A DNA stretch of 5,307 nt from Candidatus Rifleibacteriota bacterium (lineage in GTDB: Bacteria > Riflebacteria > Ozemobacteria > Ozemobacterales > Ozemobacteraceae). The stretch lies in NCBI GenBank assembly GCA_029564115.1, contig JAKQQP010000640.1, positions 1 through 5,307 of the forward strand, written 5' to 3'. Under the pieces are notes generated by a model that was not told the origin of the DNA, made no database searches, and was given only the letters and a program-made list of their open reading frames with translations. The translations under genes and the position numbers were made by a program. Shown piece by piece: positions 1 to 5,307 of the stretch (its first letter is position 1; the number at the start of each line of letters is the position of its first letter).

Positions 1-650
1 TTCAGGCCCTCGAAAACCTGATCTTTTTTTTCTGAGATGTAGAACTGATAAAGCCAGCCGATCACTTCAACATCTTTGCAGATATCTGGCGTCATTGCCT
101 CGCGGGTGTATGCCAGAATCGAATTGCCCGACAGCAGGTCATCGGGTATCAGCAGACCGGTATAATCTTCGATACGCTGAAACAGGAACGGCATGAATTG
201 ATTCCAGTAATTGCAGACGGCGATTATAAGCAGCCGGTATGCCTCGGTCCGCGGGTCACGACTCTGGCTTCGGCCATCGAGCACCGAAAGAATCTGCTGA
301 CGGATTTTATCAGGAACCAACTCGTCGTCGACGTGCCCCATTTTCGCTTCTGCCAGAATTTCGGGCTGAAACTGCCCTTCGGCCGGTGAAACGACGCTGA
401 TGCGATTATAGCGGTTAACGTCCATGAAACGCAGGGCGCAGAAGCGGTTGAACCAGATATAGGCCACCCGCTCGATAACCTGCTCGCGACCGGAAGTTTT
501 TATGCTCTCCTCAAGCTTTCTGATCGCCTCGGGGTTTTCACGCCGGGCAATATTTTCAGCAGCCAGAACCAGCTTGAGCTTGGCCTCTACCTGCTCGATC
601 AGGCTTCTTCTCGCATACTGCGCAAACTTTTTAAGCTTTGTTGTATCCAT
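1..650 (-). CDS. pglX: BREX-1 adenine-specific DNA methyltransferase PglX, N-terminal part
   Basis: PglX is the BREX methyltransferase. It adds N6-methyl groups to adenine in a non-palindromic site on host DNA, which marks self, and it is also needed for phage exclusion. Seen here: an open frame of 216 codons plus two bases, starting at ATG 650-648 and running off the left edge. An in-frame TGA at 668-666 and a Shine-Dalgarno at 660-666 fix this start. Recognisable PglX N-terminal motifs are YIWFNRFCALRFMD at residues 64-77 and VIGWLYQFYISEKKDQVF at 196-213. Family members are about 1,200 residues, so the SAM-binding motif and the catalytic NPPY motif lie outside the window. The gene follows the AlbA_2/GHKL gene on the same strand after a 139-base gap full of dyads, so it may have its own promoter. 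Family assignment is by motif recognition. No frameshift or internal stop is seen in this part. Confidence 0.93.
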   Translation of the reverse strand, partial: MDTTKLKKFAQYARRSLIEQVEAKLKLVLAAENIARRENPEAIRKLEESIKTSGREQVIERVAYIWFNRFCALRFMDVNRYNRISVVSPAEGQFQPEILAEAKMGHVDDELVPDKIRQQILSVLDGRSQSRDPRTEAYRLLIIAVCNYWNQFMPFLFQRIEDYTGLLIPDDLLSGNSILAYTREAMTPDICKDVEVIGWLYQFYISEKKDQVFEGL

Positions 651-659
651 TCTGCTATA

Positions 660-666
660 TCCTTTT
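660..666 (-). promoter_or_regulatory. ribosome binding site of pglX
   Basis: On the minus strand AAAAGGA lies 9 bases before the pglX ATG. With the in-frame TGA at 668-666 it settles the start codon, because no other ATG, GTG or TTG in that frame lies between the stop and base 650. Confidence 0.75.
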
Positions 667-677
667 CAGCCATTCAT

Positions 678-720
678 AACGCCCGGCGCATAAAAAGGCG
701 CATATTTAAACGCCTGGCGC
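678..720 (-). repeat. GCGCC repeat cluster in the pglX leader
   Basis: On the minus strand two 12-mers, GCGCCAGGCGTT (720-709) and GCGCCGGGCGTT (689-678), differ at one base and start 31 bases apart. Each is itself close to an inverted repeat. A third GCGCC lies between them at 701-697, and TATGCGCC occurs twice, 12 bases apart (704-697 and 692-685). The block ends 27 bases before the pglX start. It could be a protein site or an RNA structure. The repeat is seen directly, but its role is inferred. Confidence 0.5.
692..715 (-). terminator. possible weak intrinsic terminator or attenuator before pglX
   Basis: On the minus-strand RNA, AGGCGU (715-710) can pair with GCGCCU (701-696), giving six pairs including one G-U, with an 8-base A/U loop. 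Four more U residues follow (695-692). This has the form of a Rho-independent terminator but the stem is short. It could end the transcript coming from brxC and the AlbA_2 gene. If transcription of pglX starts upstream at about 762, it would act as an attenuator in the leader. The CGCC of its 3' arm can instead pair with GGCG at 683-680, so an alternative structure exists. Confidence 0.3.
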
Positions 721-736
721 GTAGTTTTTTTATTTT

Positions 737-788
737 CAATACACGAATCAATACACGTTCGTGTATAGACTATACACGGCGTGTTAGA
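737..788. promoter_or_regulatory. operator-like array of five phased ATACACG half-sites
   Basis: Five 9-base half-sites related to CAATACACG fill this stretch. CAATACACG lies at 737-745 and again at 749-757. The inverted CGTGTATAG lies at 760-768, CTATACACG at 770-778, and the inverted, more divergent CGTGTTAGA at 780-788. Their starts are 12, 11, 10 and 10 bases apart, close to one DNA turn each, so bound subunits would lie on one face. Another CGTGT at 802-806 falls two turns further on, inside the 3' end of the upstream gene. The layout suggests cooperative binding of a dimeric or oligomeric regulator. The binding protein is unknown. Candidates are the winged-helix protein encoded just upstream, or a BREX regulator outside the window. 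Confidence 0.6.
760..778. repeat. perfect 19-base palindrome, probable operator core
   Basis: CGTGTATAG-A-CTATACACG is a perfect inverted repeat with 9-base arms around one central base. It is the core of the half-site array and overlaps the -10 box of the promoter candidate for pglX. No U-run follows on either strand, so it is more likely a protein-binding dyad than a terminator. Confidence 0.7.
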
Positions 789-797
789 ATCAAGTAA
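769..797 (-). promoter_or_regulatory. candidate sigma70-like promoter for pglX
   Basis: On the minus strand a TATAGT -10 box (774-769, five of six consensus bases) lies 17 bases after TTACTT (797-792, three of six consensus bases). The -35 overlaps the last codons of the AlbA_2 gene and the -10 lies in the 19-base palindrome. Transcription would start near 762 and leave a leader of about 110 bases. A protein on the palindrome would block this promoter. The -35 match is poor and no TATAAT or TTGACA pair is better placed in the gap, so this is tentative. Confidence 0.3.
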
Positions 798-2463
798 CAA
801 GCGTGTAAAAAGCATGGCGCTTTACCCCTGTCTGCTTGATTTTTCCCTGGTCTTTCATTTTTTTTAGAAAGTGATACGCCTGCGGCGGGGTTAGTTGACA
901 AAGCTCGACTACATCAGATCGCTTTATACCGCCATGCTTCTTAATGAAGTTCAGTATCATCTGTTCCTGCTGAATCGTGTCAAAGCCGGCCTGCCTGACG
1001 TAAGCTGCCTTTTCACCGGATTTATTATAGATTTTGGCGCTCAGCGTATAAAAACGGCCACGGCCGCCTCCGTGAGGTTCTACCATTCCTGCCTCAACCA
1101 GCTTTTCGAGATTAGCTCGAATAGAGGCCTCCGGCTTTTGCACTGAATCGGCAAATTCAGCTGTGGTAAGGCGTCTTTCATGGCTTAATTTCGAAAGAAT
1201 AATCAGGCTGTCAATTGGTAAAGAACCATTCATCTGATTTTCTCTCTGCAGAATCATATTAAGAAATTCGAGATTGGCTTCTTCATCTGACATCTTAACA
1301 ATGACGTTAAATGAATCTGAAGAGCTATAATCAGGTGCGGAACGCCCATAACGGAGCAGGCCCTCGAAAATACGGTCTATTCCACGACCAGTTCTTTCTG
1401 CCAGGCCAACTCGTTTTACTATATCTGCCAGCAAAGAATTCCGGGGATGAGGTGGAACAACGAGCAGATTCTTAAGGGTTACGCCCTCGACAAAACCACC
1501 CGGGTTGGAAATTGTCAGGCCTTCTGAATCGATCTTTACGTGAACCGCGCCCAGTCTGCTGTAATCCCGATGCACCAGAGCGTTAACGAATGCCTCTCTG
1601 AAGGCTCTGCGGTCGTAATTCGGTATAGGAACCCTAAACAGACCGACCTGCATTTCTTCTTCGTTTATTCTGGCCCTGAACAATAAGTCAATCTCTTCAA
1701 AAGTCTCAAGCAATGGCTTTCTGAAGAATTCGTTCACTATAACATCTGTGCCACGCATAACCTGAAATGCAACTTCATAGGCAGGCAGATGACGGCGTAA
1801 AAGGAGCTCGTTACCAAGCAGCAGAAGACCGGCAACTGTCGGGCACTTTTTTCCATCGACGGTCGCTACCAGCCCCATTGCGCCATCGAGTTCATCATCT
1901 GCCAGCGCCAGCAGGTTTTGATCACCACCATATTTCTTTATGGCATTTCGAATACGCAGTCTCTGCAAAGGATCAAGACCTTCAGGATCTACTTCTGGAA
2001 TCGGAATAGCTGAAGGGTCGATCAGACCCATGGATGATTGCCTCTGCATGAATTCGTGCGGGTAAAATGGAACAGATTCTGGCGTTCCGTCGATTTTAAG
2101 GCGTCGGCGCTGCAGAAGACCGTCTGAAGTTGATACAAGCTGCCTTGATCTGGGAATTGTTATACAGGCAATTTTCCTGCCCTGAACAACCACTGTGTCT
2201 ACAGATACGGAAACCGGCGGGTTGGTCTTATTGGCAATCATTGCCGGCAGAGTGGCAATATTCTCGTGATTTGGGTGAAGACCGGTTATAGTGCCATTAT
2301 CTTCTACGCCAAACAAAAGCGTTCCGCCTTCAGTGTTCGCCATGGAGACGATTGCCGCGACAAGCTCACTGTCTGAAAGACACTTTCTATCGCTCTTGAA
2401 TTCAAGAGTGAGAGTTTCTTTCGTCTGCGTCAGTTCCAGTATCTGTTGTTCGGTTAGAGTCAT
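790..2463 (-). CDS. AlbA_2 / GHKL-type ATPase / winged-helix protein (RecG-like by name only)
   Basis: A complete 557-residue protein of the group often annotated as 'ATP-dependent DNA helicase RecG-related', 'ATP-binding protein' or 'RNA-binding domain-containing protein'. Domains in order: AlbA_2 (Schlafen-type, putative nucleic-acid-binding) at about 8-130, with TLEFKSD (19-25) and ANTEGGTLLFGVEDNG (42-57); a central segment; and an HATPase_c_4-like ATP site at about 280-375, with EAFVNALVHRDY (290-301, the E and N fitting the GHKL N-box), ISNPGGF (318-324) and ERTGRGIDRI (356-365). Two winged-helix-like segments follow, about 418-475 and 500-555, each ending in a wing with FYTL. No Walker A P-loop or DEAD/DEAH box is present, so it is not a helicase motor. 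ATG starts 9 bases after the brxC stop, consistent with co-transcription, and it is followed by the dyad-rich gap before pglX. It is not one of the six core type 1 BREX genes. A role as a regulator or added defence component is inferred. The exact function is unknown. Confidence 0.88.
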   Translation of the reverse strand: MTLTEQQILELTQTKETLTLEFKSDRKCLSDSELVAAIVSMANTEGGTLLFGVEDNGTITGLHPNHENIATLPAMIANKTNPPVSVSVDTVVVQGRKIACITIPRSRQLVSTSDGLLQRRRLKIDGTPESVPFYPHEFMQRQSSMGLIDPSAIPIPEVDPEGLDPLQRLRIRNAIKKYGGDQNLLALADDELDGAMGLVATVDGKKCPTVAGLLLLGNELLLRRHLPAYEVAFQVMRGTDVIVNEFFRKPLLETFEEIDLLFRARINEEEMQVGLFRVPIPNYDRRAFREAFVNALVHRDYSRLGAVHVKIDSEGLTISNPGGFVEGVTLKNLLVVPPHPRNSLLADIVKRVGLAERTGRGIDRIFEGLLRYGRSAPDYSSSDSFNVIVKMSDEEANLEFLNMILQRENQMNGSLPIDSLIILSKLSHERRLTTAEFADSVQKPEASIRANLEKLVEAGMVEPHGGGRGRFYTLSAKIYNKSGEKAAYVRQAGFDTIQQEQMILNFIKKHGGIKRSDVVELCQLTPPQAYHFLKKMKDQGKIKQTGVKRHAFYTLVT

Positions 2464-2470
2464 GTGAAAA

Positions 2471-2475
2471 CCTTA
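2471..2475 (-). promoter_or_regulatory. ribosome binding site overlapping the brxC stop codon
   Basis: On the minus strand the brxC TAA stop runs into GG, making TAAGG, 7 bases before the ATG of the AlbA_2/GHKL gene. The site reuses stop-codon bases, which suggests translational coupling between the two genes and supports ATG 2463 as the start. Confidence 0.55.
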
Positions 2476-5307
2476 AATCTGGATGCGTTTGCCCTTCTGG
2501 ATTTCGGCCAACATCGCCTGTCGCAGCGATTCGAGGTAGGTATCAATATCTTTTTCGTCGGCAAGCCAGGCTTTTGCGAACTGAACGCTGATCGAACGGC
2601 TGTTGACATATTCAACCGAAACCGGCGGCTTCTCGGGTTCGGGATCTTTTTTTCTTTTGCTGTCTGCTCCCTGATTTCTGGTCGCTCCGGTTTTGTCTTT
2701 AACGACAGGTTTTTCTTCGGGTTCAGGCTCTGGTTGTAGCATCTGGCTCATGCGAACCAGAAGCTTCTGATAATCATTCTCTTCGAAGCGGCGTAAAGTA
2801 TCGCGAATCACGGCTATGAGTTTATGACTGCCGATAGCCCGACAAAAGCAATCGAATGGCTCGGCAATCTCTTTTTGCTGTTCAGGCTTCAGCCCGGCAG
2901 ATGCATACATGCCGCAAAGCTTGTTTTTAAGATCGGTAACCGCCTTTGTCGCTTTCTCTAATTCTGCTTCTATCTGCCGATTGATTTCTTCCTGCAGTGA
3001 ATCGGTCAAAGTCTTGAGCTGCTGCATGCAGTTACCGCGATAACAGTCTCTGGCGGTCAGAATCTGGCTGATCTGGTCAGCCTGATCGCCCGGAACGTAA
3101 GAGAAATTAGGTTCCTGGCTCTGAAGAAACTTTCTGGCATTGTCGAAAATGGCTTTTTGCGGGCCATTCATGAACTTACGGATCGGATCAACCGACTTCT
3201 CTTTTAAATCAAGCAACTCATCGTATTGCCGCGAAAGTTCGGTTAAATACCAGGTATAAGGTTTGCCAGAAAAGCCCTTGAGCTTTTCTATCACCGGTTT
3301 TAGTTCTTCGAGGAAAGGATATTGCGCTGCCTGGGCTGCCAGAGGGGTCAGCTGGTTTTTGAGTTCCTGCATTGCCAGGCCGGTTTCTTTTGCCAGGGCT
3401 TTGGCTTCATTACCCTGCGGGGGTGAATCGAAAAAGTCTTCGAAAAATTCTTTGAGAGAGCGCACCTGCGAAGCGGTGAACTCGATCTGAGGCTCAAGAA
3501 TCATATTGGCGTGCTGCTGGGTATTGCGCAAAGCCTTTTCGAGTTCGCTATCTTCAAGAATATTGGCGTCTGATCTTATTTCGAGCTTACCCCTTGACCA
3601 GAGACTTGCGACGTTGCACAGAGCTGCTGCGAAACTCCATCCATAAGGCTTGCGTTCGAAGCGCTCAACCAGTGTTTTCATGGTGGTGCGAAGACCGCCA
3701 CGGTTATTGCTCTGAATAAAAGCCAGAATTTCCTGCTCTGATTCAGGCAGTGAGCTCACATTGTCATCATAAAGGCCCTGGTTTTTGAGATATCTGCTGA
3801 TGTCATTTTCGCTGTAAACCATGCCACGCAACATTCGCAGATTTGAGTAAATGCGGCAGATCAGATCGTTGAAGCCAGCAAAAATTCTTGTCTGGGCGTC
3901 TTCTGAGCTGCTTTCAACATCAGCTCCGGCCACAAAAAGCTTTGCCTGACCAAGCAATTTCTTGAGCCTTTCCTGAAGGTCGGTGTAGCGTTCGCGATTC
4001 TGAAAGCCCTTGTCGGTAAGGATTCTTTTAACGGTTTCCTGCTGAGCGATGCTGATATTCTGTTTGATGTATTTTTCGGTTCGTTTATACATCATGATTT
4101 CGCGCATCAGACGATCATCAGGGGGCATAAGCGCGATAAGTTCGTCATTACCCAGGCTCTGCATGCGGAAAAATGGCTCGTTGCCGATCTGCTCATGGAA
4201 GGGGGTTATGACGTTAATCGCAAGCTCATACTCACGGCCATGCAATCTGCTGTCGAGCTTTCTCGAAAACGGGTAATCCTGGGCCGCTTCGGCAAATCGG
4301 ATTTTTCGGCTCTTTAAAACATAATCGAAGATTATTTTTTCGAGCTCGGCCTGGATATCGGCGGCTTCAACTTCTGTGTTCTTGATTTCGAGTTCGACGT
4401 CTTTTTCTTCATCGGTCAGGTATTCATAGAGATCGCCGTTGACCTGAATGTAGCTCTGTTGCTCAAGCAGAGCGAGGGCCGCTTCAATCTTTTTGCGCAA
4501 AGCCGGCAGGTCTTTATTGAAACCATCGAGCATTAAAACGGTCAGGTTTCGCAGGGTCGGCTTGAATTCTCTGACATACTTTACCAGAAACAGCGTTTTT
4601 AGAAGCCTGACGGCAAAACTGTCGTCAAGATGCTTCTCGGCTTTAAGGATTGACTGCTGAATGTTCGCCTTGAGGGCGGTTCGAATGCCTTCAAACATCA
4701 GGTCAAAGGTGGCCAGCTGACCGATGCTATGGTCACCGATCTGAACGGCAACCTGCTGGAACACGCCGAGCATCGACCGTTCACCGACCGAGCTATGTTT
4801 TCCCTCAAAGGCATTGTGTTGTGACAGGCTTAAAATGGCAGTCTGAAAGAGGGTAAACTGGTAAGGGATGAAGGGGTAACTGTGAATGAAATGGTCGCGG
4901 TCCTGAAAGTTGCGGTAGGTCTGAGAACCGTCGGCAAAGTCAAAAAGGGTTTTAAAATTGTTCGACTCGTGGTGATAGACGTCTGAAAGATTCTCGATTC
5001 CCAGGTCGTTTTTTGTCAGCAGGCGCTTTTGAATAACTTCGGCGACATCGGCGCTGGTGAGCTTCATGCGGGTTTTGAAGCGATCCTGAATTTTTGAGAA
5101 GTCGTTACTCTGCTGCTTGTTCATTTCGCCGACAATCGAACTGATTTCTTCCTGGGCGGTCACGATGACCCAGGCGCGGCCCCGGCATCTGGTTGCCAGG
5201 CTTTCGGCGATGGTCTGCAGGTTGGTCATCAACTTCACATTATCTGCGATGTATTGCCCGATCTCATCGACAAAAAAGTTCAGCCGGAATTTTGCGGGCT
5301 TTTTATC
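2473..5307 (-). CDS. brxC: BREX system P-loop ATPase BrxC, C-terminal three quarters
   Basis: BrxC is a large AAA-type ATPase in the type 1 BREX core. It is required for phage exclusion and, in tested systems, for BREX methylation. Seen here: 944 codons and a TAA stop, in frame to the right edge. The usual length is about 1,200 residues, so some 250 N-terminal residues with the Walker A P-loop are outside. Counting from the edge, LNFFVDE (9-15) is the Walker B motif, GRAWVIVTAQE (43-53) fits a sensor region, and RFKTRMKLTSADVAEVIQKR (76-95) looks like the AAA lid. YPFIPYQF (144-151) and HNAFEGKHSSVGERSM (164-179) are strongly BrxC-like. Charged, probably coiled-coil segments lie near 300-327 and 758-793. 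A Pro/Glu/Lys linker (859-895, bases 2623-2733) precedes a conserved-looking tail ending KRIQI. The GTG at 5238 is not the start, because the frame upstream encodes Walker B. brxA and brxB probably precede it outside the window. Confidence 0.95.
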   Translation of the reverse strand, partial: DKKPAKFRLNFFVDEIGQYIADNVKLMTNLQTIAESLATRCRGRAWVIVTAQEEISSIVGEMNKQQSNDFSKIQDRFKTRMKLTSADVAEVIQKRLLTKNDLGIENLSDVYHHESNNFKTLFDFADGSQTYRNFQDRDHFIHSYPFIPYQFTLFQTAILSLSQHNAFEGKHSSVGERSMLGVFQQVAVQIGDHSIGQLATFDLMFEGIRTALKANIQQSILKAEKHLDDSFAVRLLKTLFLVKYVREFKPTLRNLTVLMLDGFNKDLPALRKKIEAALALLEQQSYIQVNGDLYEYLTDEEKDVELEIKNTEVEAADIQAELEKIIFDYVLKSRKIRFAEAAQDYPFSRKLDSRLHGREYELAINVITPFHEQIGNEPFFRMQSLGNDELIALMPPDDRLMREIMMYKRTEKYIKQNISIAQQETVKRILTDKGFQNRERYTDLQERLKKLLGQAKLFVAGADVESSSEDAQTRIFAGFNDLICRIYSNLRMLRGMVYSENDISRYLKNQGLYDDNVSSLPESEQEILAFIQSNNRGGLRTTMKTLVERFERKPYGWSFAAALCNVASLWSRGKLEIRSDANILEDSELEKALRNTQQHANMILEPQIEFTASQVRSLKEFFEDFFDSPPQGNEAKALAKETGLAMQELKNQLTPLAAQAAQYPFLEELKPVIEKLKGFSGKPYTWYLTELSRQYDELLDLKEKSVDPIRKFMNGPQKAIFDNARKFLQSQEPNFSYVPGDQADQISQILTARDCYRGNCMQQLKTLTDSLQEEINRQIEAELEKATKAVTDLKNKLCGMYASAGLKPEQQKEIAEPFDCFCRAIGSHKLIAVIRDTLRRFEENDYQKLLVRMSQMLQPEPEPEEKPVVKDKTGATRNQGADSKRKKDPEPEKPPVSVEYVNSRSISVQFAKAWLADEKDIDTYLESLRQAMLAEIQKGKRIQI

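Noticed and set aside
198..693. Two 63-codon plus-strand ORFs (198-389 and 502-693)
   Set aside because: The first lies wholly inside pglX, and the second overlaps the pglX start and its leader. Both are antisense, show no recognisable domain, and the minus frame carries clear PglX motifs.
674..703. Nine-codon minus-strand mini-ORF (ATG 703-701 to TGA 676-674) in the pglX leader, a possible leader peptide
   Set aside because: It has no convincing Shine-Dalgarno and lies wholly in the GCGCC repeat, so its codons are explained by the repeat. No run of one regulatory amino acid is present.
739..778. CRISPR-like repeat array
   Set aside because: The repeated unit is only 7-9 bases, alternates in orientation and has no spacer-sized intervals. 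It fits operator half-sites.
760..778. Palindrome as an intrinsic terminator after the AlbA_2 gene
   Set aside because: The arms are AT-rich, the perfect dyad leaves a one-base centre, and no U-run follows on either strand.
895..2009. Plus-strand ORFs at 895-1146 and 1767-2009
   Set aside because: They are antisense to the AlbA_2/GHKL gene, whose frame has recognisable domains throughout. No supporting start signal was seen.
2464..2739. Plus-strand 91-codon ORF antisense to the brxC 3' end
   Set aside because: The Phe- and Gly-rich translation comes from reading the Pro/Glu/Lys linker codons in reverse. There is no ribosome site and no domain.
3263..4276. Plus-strand ORFs at 3263-3490 and 4049-4276
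   Set aside because: They are antisense shadows in the middle of brxC, short and without motifs.

Overview
The window is the middle of a type 1 BREX phage-defence operon, read entirely from the minus strand. In transcription order (right to left) it holds the 3' three quarters of brxC (P-loop ATPase, running off the right edge), a complete 557-residue gene for an AlbA_2 / GHKL-type ATPase / winged-helix protein, a 139-base intergenic region rich in dyads, and the first 216 codons of pglX (BREX adenine-specific DNA methyltransferase, running off the left edge). No plus-strand gene is credible. brxA and brxB are expected just beyond base 5307, and pglZ and brxL beyond base 1. This follows the usual type 1 order and was not seen.

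The accessory gene sits where many type 1 operons go straight from brxC to pglX. Its start lies 9 bases after the brxC stop, so it is probably co-transcribed and perhaps translationally coupled. It belongs to the group often labelled 'RecG-like helicase' or 'RNA-binding domain protein', but it has no helicase motor. It has an N-terminal AlbA_2 (Schlafen-type) domain, a GHKL-like ATP site and two C-terminal winged-helix segments. This suggests a nucleotide-responsive nucleic-acid-binding protein, either a regulator or an added defence component.

The most unusual part is the gap before pglX (651-789). It has a 19-base perfect palindrome within a row of five 9-base half-sites spaced 10-12 bases apart (737-788), so they lie about one helical turn apart. 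A weak sigma70-like promoter candidate has its -10 inside the palindrome. Downstream, three GCGCC copies form two near-identical 12-mers and competing hairpins, one followed by a U-run. I infer that pglX is controlled separately from brxC, by an operator and possibly an attenuator. The winged-helix protein encoded just upstream is one candidate ligand.

The organism cannot be named from this sequence. It is bacterial, with mid-range GC by eye, Shine-Dalgarno sites and a compact operon. The protein families are spread widely by horizontal transfer, so they say little about taxonomy.
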